Assembly: GCA_964397365.1 (NCBI GenBank)
Contig: CAYNIU010000002.1
Location: 1-64,000, forward strand
From: Methylomarinum sp964397365
Lineage (GTDB): Bacteria; Pseudomonadota; Gammaproteobacteria; Methylococcales; Methylomonadaceae
Length of the DNA: 64,000 bases
Direction: 5' to 3'
The notes below the pieces were generated by a model. It did no database searches and was not told the origin of the DNA. It worked only from the letters and a program-made list of their open reading frames with translations. Each line of letters begins with the position of its first letter. Position 1 is the first letter of the stretch. A program made the position numbers and the translations under genes. This document shows, one piece after another, positions 23,960 to 33,917 of the stretch.

Positions 23960-25105
23960 ATGAAGTCACCAAATGATAATCAGCCCCTAATCATACATGT
24001 TATTTTCAGTCTTGGGGTTGGTGGACTGGAAAATGGGGTGGTTAATCTGATCAACCGGATTCCTGAAAATGCTTATCGTCACGCCATTATTTGTATTAAA
24101 AATTCAACTAATTTCAGTCAGAGGATTACCCGCAAAGATGTTGTAATTTATGAGTTGAATAAAAAAGAAGGACATGATTGGCGCTCCTTTGTGAGGATGT
24201 ATCGCTTATTGCGTCATTTAAAGCCAGATATTGTCCATACTCGTAATCTGGCAACCATTGAATATCAGATTCCGGCTTTGCTGGCCGGTGTGAAATACCG
24301 TATTCAAGGCGAGCATGGATGGGATGTGTTCGATCCAGAAGGGAATAATAAAAAATATCAATGGCTTAGAAGGTTTCTGGGGGTGATAATATGGCGATTT
24401 ATTCCCTTATCCAGACATTTGCAGAACTATCTTGAAAACAAGGTAGGCATTCCTCAGACAAAAATACGCCGTATTTGTAATGGCGTAGACACAAAAAAGT
24501 TCTATCCATTAACACAAAAAAAATATTTGCCTGATTGTCAGCTACACTTTGACAATGATTTAGTTTATATCGGGACGGTGGGCAGAATGCATGGTGTGAA
24601 GGATCAGATGACCTTGGTTAAAGCATTTGCCCAGTTGCTTGAAAATCAGCCGGATTTATTGCAAACAGCCCGATTGATGATGATAGGCGATGGCCCTATT
24701 CGGGAACAGGCCATAAAATTTCTGAAGTTCAAAAAGCTGGATAAACTGGTTTGGCTTCCGGGCGCAAGGAAAGATGTTGCTGAGGTGATGCGCTGTTTTG
24801 ATATATTTGTTTTGCCATCTAAAGCCGAAGGTATCTCTAATACGATTTTGGAGGCAATGGCTACCGGATTGCCGGTAGTGGCGACTAAGGTGGGTGGAAA
24901 TCCTGAATTGGTGGAAGACGGGGTGACGGGGAGTTTAGTCGGAAAAGAAGATTATCAGGCAATGGCCGAGAGTATTCGGGATTATATCAATAACAGAGAA
25001 AAAAGGCGGAAACATGGTGGCAATGCACATCAAAAAGTGTTAAAGACATTTTCAATAGATGTCATGGTTGAGAAATACATGGATGTCTATGATTCATGTA
25101 GATAA
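23960..25105 (+). CDS. Glycosyltransferase family 4, PEP-CTERM/XrtA type
   Basis: Sugar transferase of 381 residues. The N-terminal block IIHVIFSLGVGGLENGVVNLIN is typical of the PEP-CTERM/XrtA-associated GT group. The C-terminal GT-B domain has IGTVGRMHGVKDQ, the E-x7-E region SKAEGISNTILEAMATGLPVVATKVGGNPELV and a UDP/GDP-sugar pocket. ATG 23960 is preferred over an upstream TTG at 23936. The following amidotransferase lies 36 bases downstream, likely in one operon for exopolysaccharide. Confidence 0.85.
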   Translation: MKSPNDNQPLIIHVIFSLGVGGLENGVVNLINRIPENAYRHAIICIKNSTNFSQRITRKDVVIYELNKKEGHDWRSFVRMYRLLRHLKPDIVHTRNLATIEYQIPALLAGVKYRIQGEHGWDVFDPEGNNKKYQWLRRFLGVIIWRFIPLSRHLQNYLENKVGIPQTKIRRICNGVDTKKFYPLTQKKYLPDCQLHFDNDLVYIGTVGRMHGVKDQMTLVKAFAQLLENQPDLLQTARLMMIGDGPIREQAIKFLKFKKLDKLVWLPGARKDVAEVMRCFDIFVLPSKAEGISNTILEAMATGLPVVATKVGGNPELVEDGVTGSLVGKEDYQAMAESIRDYINNREKRRKHGGNAHQKVLKTFSIDVMVEKYMDVYDSCR

Positions 25106-25141
25106 TATGATATAAATCAAGTTGACAGGAACGAGATTTTT

Positions 25142-27028
25142 ATGTGCGGAATAGTTGGAATCTTTGATCTCAAGGAAAAACGGGAAATCAATCGGCAATT
25201 GCTCTCTAAAATGAACGAAAGTCAGTTTCATCGGGGACCGGATGAAGGGGGGGTACATATCGAACCGGGATTAGGGTTGGGTCACAGGCGTTTGTCTATT
25301 ATCGACTTGAGCAGTGGTCAACAACCGATGTCAAGTTCTGACAAGAACGTAGTATTGACTTATAACGGGGAAATCTATAACTATCTTGAATTGCGTAAAG
25401 AGTTGACAACACTGGGGTTTCAATTTGATACGCACTGCGATACTGAAGTGGTATTGAATGCGTGGCGGGCCTGGGGTGGGGCTTGTGTGGAAAAATTTCG
25501 CGGTATGTTTGCCTTTGCCGTTTGGGATAAACTCAAGGATACTTTATTTCTGGCCAGAGACCGGTTAGGCATCAAACCACTTTTCTATGCCGAATTGAAC
25601 AATGGCCAATTTATTTTTTCCTCTGAATTAAAAGCTTTAAAAGAACATCCATTGTTATCAAAAGAGTTGGAACCGACAGCTATCGAAGAATATTTTAGCT
25701 TTGGTTACATTCCTGATCCAAAAACTATTTATAAAAATGTCTACAAACTGGAGCCGGGCTTTCAACTGACGCTGAAAAGAGGGCAAAAATTCTGGAAACC
25801 TGTGCGTTACTGGGATGTGAGCTTTTCCGAACAGAAATATGGTTCTGAGTCTGAAGTTGTAGAAGAGTTACTTTCCCGTTTTGAGGAAGCCGTCAGAATC
25901 CGCATGATGGCTGATGTGCCGTTAGGTGCGTTTTTATCTGGTGGTGTGGATTCGAGTGGTGTTGTCGCCATGATGTCAAAAAATTCATCGACCGCAGTAA
26001 ATACCTGTTCCATTTCATTCGGCGATCCGAAATTTAATGAATCAACGTTTGCTCAACAGGTCGCTAACCACTATCACACCGCACATCGGGTTGAACAAGT
26101 AGACCCGGAAGATTTTCATTTAATCGGTCAATTATCTGGAATCTATGACGAACCCTATGCCGATAGCTCGGCATTGCCGACTTATCGGGTTTGTGAATTG
26201 GCTAAAAAACAAGTCACCGTTGTATTGTCCGGTGATGGCGGTGATGAAAACCTGGCGGGTTATCGACGTTATCGCTGGCATACATATGAAGATCGTATGC
26301 GTTCAATCATGCCTGATAGCATACGCAAGCCTTTATTCGGTTTTCTGGGACAGGTCTATCCTAAGGCTGACTGGGCGCCAAAAATATTTCGGGCCAAATC
26401 GACTTTTGAATCAATTGGGCGGGATTCTCTTGAAGGCTATTTTCATAGTATATCAGTCAATTCCAATGCGATTCGTTCGGCTTTGTTCAGCGAAGGTTTA
26501 AGAATAGAGTTGCAAAATTATCAAGCTGTTGAGGTGTTCAGACGACATATGGAAAATGCGCCTAGTGAAAATCCTCAGTCACTGGTACAATATTTAGATA
26601 TTAAGACCTATTTGCCGGGCGATATTCTGACTAAAGTGGATAGAGCCAGTATGGCGCACGCGTTAGAGGTACGGGTGCCTTTGCTGGATCACTTATTAGT
26701 GGAATGGATGGCGAGTCTGCCGGCAAATTTAAAATTAAAAAACAGGGAAGGTAAATATATATTTAAGAAAGGATTGGAGCGTTATTTGCCAAATGATATT
26801 TTATATCGTCCGAAAATGGGCTTTGCAGTGCCGCTGGGTAGCTGGTTTAAAGGCCCTCTAAAAAATCAGGTTAGAGAGGCTTTGTTGGGGCAGACTATGA
26901 TGGATTGCGGTTATTTTGATCAGCAGTTTTTGAAAAAAATGGTTGAACAGCATCAAAGCGGATTAAGGGATTACAGTGCGCCAATATGGTCGTTGTTGAT
27001 GTTTGAGTCGTTTTTGAACCCAGCCTAA
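25142..27028 (+). CDS. Asparagine synthase-like amidotransferase, XrtA/PEP-CTERM type
   Basis: 628 residues. The N-terminal class II glutaminase begins MCGIVGIFD with nucleophile Cys2, and has HRGPDEGG and LTYNGEIYNY. The synthetase half has PP-loop GAFLSGGVDSSG near residues 260-270 and LSGDGGDENLAGYRRY. Members at exosortase loci are thought to amidate a polysaccharide component rather than make free asparagine. It follows the glycosyltransferase and precedes the HPr-rel-A type genes, the arrangement often seen in PEP-CTERM genomes. No exosortase or PEP-CTERM protein is in the window. Confidence 0.88.
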   Translation: MCGIVGIFDLKEKREINRQLLSKMNESQFHRGPDEGGVHIEPGLGLGHRRLSIIDLSSGQQPMSSSDKNVVLTYNGEIYNYLELRKELTTLGFQFDTHCDTEVVLNAWRAWGGACVEKFRGMFAFAVWDKLKDTLFLARDRLGIKPLFYAELNNGQFIFSSELKALKEHPLLSKELEPTAIEEYFSFGYIPDPKTIYKNVYKLEPGFQLTLKRGQKFWKPVRYWDVSFSEQKYGSESEVVEELLSRFEEAVRIRMMADVPLGAFLSGGVDSSGVVAMMSKNSSTAVNTCSISFGDPKFNESTFAQQVANHYHTAHRVEQVDPEDFHLIGQLSGIYDEPYADSSALPTYRVCELAKKQVTVVLSGDGGDENLAGYRRYRWHTYEDRMRSIMPDSIRKPLFGFLGQVYPKADWAPKIFRAKSTFESIGRDSLEGYFHSISVNSNAIRSALFSEGLRIELQNYQAVEVFRRHMENAPSENPQSLVQYLDIKTYLPGDILTKVDRASMAHALEVRVPLLDHLLVEWMASLPANLKLKNREGKYIFKKGLERYLPNDILYRPKMGFAVPLGSWFKGPLKNQVREALLGQTMMDCGYFDQQFLKKMVEQHQSGLRDYSAPIWSLLMFESFLNPA

Positions 27029-27112
27029 ATTGGACTAAAGTACAATAGTTAATCAGTTTGTTATTTGATAGTCTTAACATAACATAAAGTTTAAATTTGT
27101 CAGGTGATGATC

Positions 27113-27763
27113 ATGAATGATCAGAAAAAGTGTAATAAACAAATAGATACAAATATTGGAACAGTCAATAACACGCGTCGTTTTTTAAGCAAAGCCGGAA
27201 TTGTGACTCCTGTTATGATGATGCTAGGACAGCGGCCTGCTTTTGGCGCTGTTTGTACTGTTTCCGGTTTTATATCGGCAACGCCTGGGAATGTATCGGC
27301 GGTAAGACACGAAGTGACAGGTTGCGGTGGCTTAAGTCCCGGTGCTTGGAGAACGCCGTATAGTGGAGCTGGTGATTGGACTTTGACGCCTTGGAGTCCA
27401 GGTGGGACAGCTTCGGCATTGGCACCTGAAGGTTTAGGTAAAAGAGGAAGTCCTGGGGATCCTAGTTATGGAACCTTAATGGAAGACGCTTTTGCCTATT
27501 CGGGTGGATATTTAGTGGGAAATTCCATGTATGATGTTCTGTGGATGAATGGATCCTCGGACCCCGGTCAATTAGGCGCTCATTTGGTGGCAGCCTTATT
27601 GAATGCAGCGGCTGGACTTTATCCTAGTACTGCGGGATTGACTGTATCTGATGTACAGAATATGTATTTTCAGTTGTCGAGTACTGGATCATATGCAGCT
27701 GCTCCAAGTATTTTATGGACACCGGCTCAAGTAGTCACTTTTATTCAACAAACATTTGGTTAA
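27113..27763 (+). CDS. Tat-like exported protein of the HPr-rel-A cassette
   Basis: 216 residues of unknown function. The N-terminus reads NNTRRFLSKAGIVTPVMMML...PAFGA, a twin-arginine type signal with cleavage probably after AFGA. The mature protein begins VCTVSGFISATPGN, is rich in Gly, Ser and Pro, and includes CGGLSPGAWRTP, LGAHLVAALLNAAAGLYP and a C-terminal ILWTPAQVVTFIQQTFG. Similar proteins occur next to PqqD-like/HprK-like genes. Two Cys remain in the mature chain (start and CGG). ATG 27113 has AGGTG six bases upstream. It is possibly the substrate of the neighbouring kinase system, but this is inference. Confidence 0.65.
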   Translation: MNDQKKCNKQIDTNIGTVNNTRRFLSKAGIVTPVMMMLGQRPAFGAVCTVSGFISATPGNVSAVRHEVTGCGGLSPGAWRTPYSGAGDWTLTPWSPGGTASALAPEGLGKRGSPGDPSYGTLMEDAFAYSGGYLVGNSMYDVLWMNGSSDPGQLGAHLVAALLNAAAGLYPSTAGLTVSDVQNMYFQLSSTGSYAAAPSILWTPAQVVTFIQQTFG

Positions 27764-27766
27764 TTG

Positions 27767-28054
27767 ATGTGGCAGCTGAGTCATTCGATTACTCTGGAAT
27801 GGTTTGAGGATAAGGAAGAATACGTATTGTTTGTTCCAGAGTCTTCGGAAACTTTACTGGTTAACAAAATAGCATTTTTTATTTTACAAAGTATGACAGC
27901 TCATCCCTCTCGTTTGCTGAATAACTCCGCGTTAACGCAGATTCTCGATCATGATGACAAAACAACAATATTGGAATTAGAGCAGCAGGTTCAGACTCTG
28001 ATGGAGATTTTGCAAAAGAAACAGATGGTCAAGAAAATCAGTGAAAGTTTCTGA
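27767..28054 (+). CDS. PqqD-like protein, HPr-rel-A type
   Basis: 95 residues beginning MWQLSHSITLEWFEDKEEYVLFVPESSETLLVNK split into PqqD-type strands, followed by helices to the end. PqqD proteins are small winged-helix peptide chaperones; the group next to HprK-related kinases has no demonstrated function. The start is four bases after the upstream stop, and its end overlaps the kinase gene, so the three are one operon. Confidence 0.75.
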   Translation: MWQLSHSITLEWFEDKEEYVLFVPESSETLLVNKIAFFILQSMTAHPSRLLNNSALTQILDHDDKTTILELEQQVQTLMEILQKKQMVKKISESF

Positions 28055-28952
28055 TTTCAATGAAAATTGGAAAGTGTTTGAAGAAAAAACGTTTATTCTG
28101 AAAACCGGTCCGTTTTCTACTGCAATTCGAGTTAAACAAGCGGATTTTTATCGAAGTTTTTTAGTTCTTTATCAGCATCATGAGATTCTTTTTGAAGAAG
28201 ACTTTGCTGATTATCATATTCGTTTAACACGACCTAAAAATTTTCATTTTTTTTATAAGCCTCAGATACAATTCCTTTTAGATGGATATTCCGTTTTCAA
28301 CCCTTTGCCTTTGAATCAGGCTTTTCCTGTGTTTGAATGGGGGTTGAATTGGTGTATTGGTAACCGATGTAACTTTTTTTTGGTTATTCATGCAGGTGTC
28401 TTGGAAAAACAGGGACAAGGTGTTTTGCTGCCGGGGACGCCAGGGTCAGGAAAAAGCACGTTATGCGCAGCTTTAATGCTACAAGGGTGGCGATTGTTGT
28501 CAGATGAACTGGCGTTGATTGATCTGCAAACGGGTGATTGTAGGCCGTTGTCACGTCCCATCAGTTTAAAGGATCAATCTATCGAGTTAATCAGAGGGTT
28601 TTCAAAAGCGGCGGTATTGTCTGAAACAGTACGAGACACTCAAAAAGGTTCGGTTGCCTATTTAAAGCCTACGTTGGAAAGTGTCCAAAAGATTAGAAAT
28701 CCGGTAAGACTGAAAAAAATTGTCTTTCCAAAATTCCAATCTAAGACAGAAAATTATGGACTAACACCGATCAGTCGTGCCAGGGCTTTCATGCAAGTGG
28801 CAGATCAATCTTTTAACTATCATATTTTAGGGTCTACAGGATTTAATCTATTGAAAAAAGTACTGGAGTCATGTGAGTGTTTTGAGTTTTGTTATAACGG
28901 TGATTTAGGTGAAGCGGAAATAATTTTCAATTCCTTATTTGATGAACATTAG
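28041..28952 (+). CDS. HprK-related kinase A
   Basis: 303 residues related to the C-terminal domain of HPr kinase/phosphorylase. The P-loop GTPGSGKST is at 132-140, preceded by VIHAGVLEKQG (117-ish His) and followed by GWRLLSDELALIDLQTG, the acidic metal block. True HprK phosphorylates HPr for carbon control; this subgroup lacks the N-terminal HprK domain and sits with a PqqD-like protein and a nucleotidyltransferase, so a different target is expected. GTG start, overlapping the previous gene by 14 bases. Confidence 0.8.
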   Translation: MKVSDFNENWKVFEEKTFILKTGPFSTAIRVKQADFYRSFLVLYQHHEILFEEDFADYHIRLTRPKNFHFFYKPQIQFLLDGYSVFNPLPLNQAFPVFEWGLNWCIGNRCNFFLVIHAGVLEKQGQGVLLPGTPGSGKSTLCAALMLQGWRLLSDELALIDLQTGDCRPLSRPISLKDQSIELIRGFSKAAVLSETVRDTQKGSVAYLKPTLESVQKIRNPVRLKKIVFPKFQSKTENYGLTPISRARAFMQVADQSFNYHILGSTGFNLLKKVLESCECFEFCYNGDLGEAEIIFNSLFDEH

Positions 28953-29001
28953 AACATTGATTTGTTGCTGTTGTTTTTGTGCGTTTAAAAGAAGATAGCC
29001 C

Positions 29002-30081
29002 ATGGTTTTGCCGTTATTGATTGAAATTTTTAATCAGCCAGTAAATGCTAAAGAACTGCTAGATAAGCAGTGGGATACTTTGATTTGTCAGGCGCGGGCG
29101 GCAAATTTATTAGCAAGATTGGGTGTTTTCTTACAAGAACGAGGGATGAATGAATGGGTTCCGGGTTATGTCCGCCGACACTTTGAATCGGAACAATTTA
29201 TTTGGCAGGCAGTTAATCGAAGTACTTTGTGGGAAGCTGAACGCATTTATGAGGCTCTTTTACCACTAGGGATAAAAATAGTATTTTTAAAGGGAGCCGC
29301 CTATTGCCTTGCTGAATTAAAGGCATCTCAAGGACGAGTATATCAAGATATAGATATTCTGGTGCCGAAGGAAAGAATAAAGGATGTAGAACGTATGCTA
29401 ATGTGGCATGGATGGATTGATCGAACCGAAGATGAATATGACCAGCAATACTATCGGCAGTGGATGCATGAATTACCCCCCAAATATCATAAGGTAAGGG
29501 GGACGGTTTTGGATGTACATCACAATCTGTTACCTGAAACCTGTATGACTGTACCAGAGGTGTTATTGATTTTTGATTCAGCAATACTATTGCCACAAAC
29601 TGATTACTCTATTCCTTGTCCTGTTGATTTGGTTATTCACAGCGCAACACATCTTTTTCATGAAGGAGAGTTTAATAATGGTTTACGTGATATTTCAGAT
29701 TTAAATTTACTGATCAGTGAATTATCAGTTGATTCCTCTTTCTGGAGGGCATTAACTAGAAGATCGAATGAATTAAATCTTGGGCGCCCTCTTTTTTATG
29801 CTTTGCGATACGCAAAACATATTTTTCGTTGTCAGATTCCTGATGAAGTGATGGAACAAATGAATAAACAAAGTCCAGGGAGGGTGTATGTAAAATTTAT
29901 GGACTTTCTGTTTTTAAGGGCGCTGATGCCAGATCATCCAAGTTGTAATGATCGTTGGACTGGCTTGGCGCGTCTCTTCTTGTATATCCGTTCGCATTAC
30001 CTCAGAATGCCGCTATACTTGTTAATCCCCCACTTGCTCAGAAAAGGCTGGATACGCTTGTCTGGAAAGTCTACACATTAA
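29002..30081 (+). CDS. Nucleotidyltransferase family protein (NTP_transf_5)
   Basis: 359 residues with FLKGAAYCLAEL and YQDIDILVPKE around residues 93-125, the metal-binding D-x-D of the MNT/NTP_transf_5 superfamily, then DVHHNLLPET and LVIHSATHLFHEG. The superfamily moves NMP groups onto proteins or small molecules. Its steady presence next to HprK-related kinases in exosortase genomes suggests a joint pathway, but the substrate is unknown. Last gene of the cassette. Confidence 0.75.
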   Translation: MVLPLLIEIFNQPVNAKELLDKQWDTLICQARAANLLARLGVFLQERGMNEWVPGYVRRHFESEQFIWQAVNRSTLWEAERIYEALLPLGIKIVFLKGAAYCLAELKASQGRVYQDIDILVPKERIKDVERMLMWHGWIDRTEDEYDQQYYRQWMHELPPKYHKVRGTVLDVHHNLLPETCMTVPEVLLIFDSAILLPQTDYSIPCPVDLVIHSATHLFHEGEFNNGLRDISDLNLLISELSVDSSFWRALTRRSNELNLGRPLFYALRYAKHIFRCQIPDEVMEQMNKQSPGRVYVKFMDFLFLRALMPDHPSCNDRWTGLARLFLYIRSHYLRMPLYLLIPHLLRKGWIRLSGKSTH

Positions 30082-30422
30082 ATGAATACGACTTAAAATA
30101 GTTTTGAAAAATGTTTTTAAGGCGTGTTGGTTTGCATGTTCGTTTATTTGATAAAAGGCAGATCAAAACAACTCAGGAATGATAGAATAAGCCTTCAGCT
30201 TCTGCTCAGGAAGTTGAAAAGTATTACTGTACTAGTACCTCATCCATTTTCTTTTGACGAATGATATATTATAAAAGTTGTTGAAATATCAGGACAATAT
30301 TGTGTTCCGTCGGTATAAAGATAGTGCGGTGCTAGTCATATCCGTTAGTCGTAATTTGGCAATCTAATTCAAAATCAGCTGAGTTATCTTGTTTTTTAAA
30401 TTCTTTCTTCTATCGCACTGAT
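30082..30422. other. Intergenic region before dnaE
   Basis: About 340 AT-rich bases with no gene, terminator or repeat that I can support. TTGACG (30254-30259) and TATAAA (30270-30275) are only ten bases apart and do not form a normal promoter. No ribosome site is evident in front of the dnaE ATG. Confidence 0.5.
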
Positions 30423-33400
30423 ATGAATCCTGCATTTGTTCACTTACGGCTACATTCAGAATTTTCTTTAGTTGATGGTATTGTCAGGCTCAAGCCATTA
30501 GTTGACATGCTGGTTGATTTGAATATGCCGGCTGCGGCAATCACTGAACAATGTAATTTATTTTCATTGGTGAAATTCTATCGCGCCACGCAAAATCAAG
30601 GAGTTAAAGGAATTGTAGGTTCTGATGTTTTCATCTACAATCCTGAAGAACCCGCTCATCCTTATCGTTTGACCTTTCTGGCGCGTAATAAAACCGGTTA
30701 CATCGTTTTAACCGAACTTATATCAAAAGCTTATCAGGAAGGTCAACACCAGGGGATTCCCATGCTGCAAAGGGAATGGGTTGAACAGAATCATGACGGG
30801 TTGATTGTTTTGTCGGGGGCAATGGATGGTGAAATCGGGCAAGCTTTATTGGCGGAAAATAGTGAATTAGCCACTCAACAGGCGCAATATTGGTCTGATT
30901 TGTTCCCGCAAAGTTTTTATCTGGAATTGCAGCGAGTCGGTAAAAAGAATGAAGAAAGCTATATTCAGGCTGCAGTTGATTTAGCCATTCGTCTGCAATT
31001 GCCGGTTGTGGCGACTAATGATGTGCGTTTTCTCAAAAAAGAAGATTTTGACGCTCATGAGGTTCGGGTATGCATTCATCAGGGACGGGTTCTGGATGAC
31101 AGTCGGCGTCCGCGGAATTACACCGAGCAGCAGTATTTACGTAGCACCGAGGAAATGCAGGCGTTATTTTCCGATATTCCCGAAGCGTTGGAAAACACTA
31201 TAGAAATTGCCAAACGCTGTAATGTTGAATTGACGCTAGGTAAAAACTATTTACCTGATTTTCCCGTCCCGGAAGGATTGACACTGGACGAGTTTTTTAT
31301 TGATGCCTCACGCAAAGGATTGGAGTTGCGATTAAAACAACATCCACCCGTGGGTAGCGGAACATCGGAAGAAAATCTAAAAGTTTATGAAGAGCGGCTT
31401 GAGCTTGAACTTAATGTGATTACCCAGATGGGGTTTCCCGGTTATTTCATGATTGTGGCTGATTTTATCCAATGGGCTAAAAACAGTCGGATTCCTGTGG
31501 GGCCGGGTCGGGGATCCGGTGCCGGTTCTTTAGTGGCTTATGCGCTCAAGATTACAGACCTGGATCCCATTGAATTTGATTTATTGTTTGAACGGTTCTT
31601 GAATCCCGAGCGAGTTTCCATGCCGGATTTCGATATTGATTTCTGTATGGAACGACGTGATGAAGTGATTGATTATGTGGCCAGTCATTACGGTCGCGAC
31701 CATGTATCCCAGATTATCACTTATGGCTCTATGGCCGCCAAAGCCGTAGTGCGTGATGTGGGCAGGGTGTTGTCATTTTCCTATGGATTTGTTGACGGGT
31801 TGGCGAAACTGATTCCTTTTGAAATTGGTATGACGTTGGATAAAGCGTTACAGGAAAGTAGCGAACTAAAGGAGTTGTATGATAGTGAAGAAGAGGTTAA
31901 ATCGCTGATTGACATGGCGCGTTCGCTGGAGGGTATTTCCAGAAATGCCGGTAAGCATGCCGGAGGGGTGGTTATTTCGCCGAGTAAATTGACGGATTTT
32001 ACCCCGCTGTATTGTGAACAGGGCGGTGGTAATCTGGTGACTCAGTTTGATAAAAATGATGTCGAAGCGGTAGGTCTGGTGAAATTTGATTTTCTGGGGT
32101 TACGGACGCTGACAATTATCGACTGGGCGTTACAAACCATCAATGCGAAGAAACAGCAGAAGGGTGAGCAAGCCGTTGATATTAACCTGATTCCCCGTGA
32201 TGATGACGCCTGTTACAAACTCTTCAAAAACTGTCAGACGACTGCCGTGTTTCAGTTGGAATCACGCGGTATGAAGGAATTAATTAAAAAACTGAAGCCG
32301 GATTGTTTTGATGACATTATTGCATTAGTGGCGTTGTTTCGTCCGGGACCTCTGGAATCCGGGATGGTAGACGATTACATCAATGTCAAGCACGGAGCTA
32401 AGGCTGAATATGCCCATCCCTTATTAGAGCCCATTTTAAAGCCTACCAACGGGGTTATTCTGTACCAGGAACAGGTGATGCAGATTGCCCGTGAAATGGC
32501 GGGTTATACCTTAGGTGGCGCGGATATGTTGCGACGGGCAATGGGTAAAAAGAAACCTGAGGAAATGGCAAAGCAACGGGCAATTTTTGTTGAAGGCGCT
32601 ATTAATAACCAGATTGACGAATCTATAGCGACCTATATTTTTGATTTGATGGAAAAGTTTGCCGGTTACGGTTTCAATAAATCACATTCAGCCGCTTATG
32701 CACTGGTCGCCTATCAAACAGCTTGGCTTAAAGCGCACTATCCGGCGGCATTTATGGCTGCGGTGCTGTCGTCTGATATGGATAATACCGATAAAGTGGT
32801 GGTGTTAATCGAGGAATGCCGGGAAATGGCTTTGACTGTTTGTCCCCCGGATATCAATCTTTCAGAGTATCGTTTTACTGTAAATGACCAAAATGAGATT
32901 GTTTATGGTATAGGCGCTATTAAAGGCGTTGGTGAATCGGCCATTGAAGATTTATTGGATGAGCGCAAAAACCATGGCCCATTTACCGGGTTATATGATT
33001 TATGTAAACGCGTGGAATTAAGAAAGGTCAATCGCCGAGTCCTGGAAGCTTTAATAAAAGCCGGGGCTTTTGATTCCATCAACAATAACCGGGCGGCTCA
33101 TTTAGCTGAATTAACAACTGTACTCAAGGTTGCCGAGCAACATGGCAAAATGAGGGTGAGTGGACAGAACGATCTGTTCGGTCTATCGGTTCAAGTGGAA
33201 AATGACCAAGAGGATAAGGGCGAGACTTATTCAGCATCGGTTGAACCCTGGTCTGAAAAAGCGCGTTTGGAAGCGGAAAAACAAACCTTAGGCCTATATC
33301 TGACCGGACATCCCATTACCGAATATGAACAAGAATTAAAAAATATTACCCATGGCACAATTTCAGCTTTATTGGCTGATGCAGAAAGGTCAAAAGGAAA

Positions 33401-33917
33401 AATGGAAGGGCGGGTTGCCGGCTTGATTGTTGAGATGAGAACCCGGCAGACCAAACAGGGTAAGATGATGGGGTTTGCCACGCTGGATGACAGAAGCGGA
33501 CGTCTTGAAGTGGCTGCTTTCAGTAAAATTTTTGAGCAATATCGCGATATTTTGTCTAAAGATACTTTATTAGTTGCAGAAGGTGCGATCAACATAGATG
33601 ATTTTTCCGGTATGCTGCGGGTGACCGCCGAAAAGATGTATACCATAGATCAGGCCAGAGAAATGTTTGCCCGCAGTGTGCAGCTGCAATGGGATATTAC
33701 TCGTCATCCAGCCGAAAAAGGCTTTATCGAGCAGTTGACAGAGATACTGAAACCCTTTTGTGGTGGGAGTTGTCCTGTTGTTATCAACTATATCTCAAAA
33801 AAAGCAAAAGCAACTATAAAACTGGGTGATGAATGGCGGATACATCCCGGAGATGAATTGCTTAGTCGTTTAAAATATTTTTTATCTTCAGAGGCTGTTG
33901 ATGTTAAATACAGATAA
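30423..33917 (+). CDS. dnaE: DNA polymerase III alpha subunit
   Basis: Replicative polymerase, 1164 residues, the normal size for the DnaE1 class. The N-terminal PHP domain starts FVHLRLHSEFSLVDGIV. The catalytic Asp pair is in MPDFDIDFC near residues 400-407, and the third Asp in KFDFLGLRTL near 558. GPGRGSGAGS, SRGMKELIKKL and FNKSHSAAYA are family blocks. The C-terminus carries the helix-hairpin-helix and an OB domain (GRVAGLIVEMRTRQTKQG). It appears monocistronic. Confidence 0.97.
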   Translation: MNPAFVHLRLHSEFSLVDGIVRLKPLVDMLVDLNMPAAAITEQCNLFSLVKFYRATQNQGVKGIVGSDVFIYNPEEPAHPYRLTFLARNKTGYIVLTELISKAYQEGQHQGIPMLQREWVEQNHDGLIVLSGAMDGEIGQALLAENSELATQQAQYWSDLFPQSFYLELQRVGKKNEESYIQAAVDLAIRLQLPVVATNDVRFLKKEDFDAHEVRVCIHQGRVLDDSRRPRNYTEQQYLRSTEEMQALFSDIPEALENTIEIAKRCNVELTLGKNYLPDFPVPEGLTLDEFFIDASRKGLELRLKQHPPVGSGTSEENLKVYEERLELELNVITQMGFPGYFMIVADFIQWAKNSRIPVGPGRGSGAGSLVAYALKITDLDPIEFDLLFERFLNPERVSMPDFDIDFCMERRDEVIDYVASHYGRDHVSQIITYGSMAAKAVVRDVGRVLSFSYGFVDGLAKLIPFEIGMTLDKALQESSELKELYDSEEEVKSLIDMARSLEGISRNAGKHAGGVVISPSKLTDFTPLYCEQGGGNLVTQFDKNDVEAVGLVKFDFLGLRTLTIIDWALQTINAKKQQKGEQAVDINLIPRDDDACYKLFKNCQTTAVFQLESRGMKELIKKLKPDCFDDIIALVALFRPGPLESGMVDDYINVKHGAKAEYAHPLLEPILKPTNGVILYQEQVMQIAREMAGYTLGGADMLRRAMGKKKPEEMAKQRAIFVEGAINNQIDESIATYIFDLMEKFAGYGFNKSHSAAYALVAYQTAWLKAHYPAAFMAAVLSSDMDNTDKVVVLIEECREMALTVCPPDINLSEYRFTVNDQNEIVYGIGAIKGVGESAIEDLLDERKNHGPFTGLYDLCKRVELRKVNRRVLEALIKAGAFDSINNNRAAHLAELTTVLKVAEQHGKMRVSGQNDLFGLSVQVENDQEDKGETYSASVEPWSEKARLEAEKQTLGLYLTGHPITEYEQELKNITHGTISALLADAERSKGKMEGRVAGLIVEMRTRQTKQGKMMGFATLDDRSGRLEVAAFSKIFEQYRDILSKDTLLVAEGAINIDDFSGMLRVTAEKMYTIDQAREMFARSVQLQWDITRHPAEKGFIEQLTEILKPFCGGSCPVVINYISKKAKATIKLGDEWRIHPGDELLSRLKYFLSSEAVDVKYR

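Noticed and set aside
30254..30275. Promoter for dnaE (TTGACG and TATAAA)
   Set aside because: Spacing of ten bases is incompatible with sigma70.
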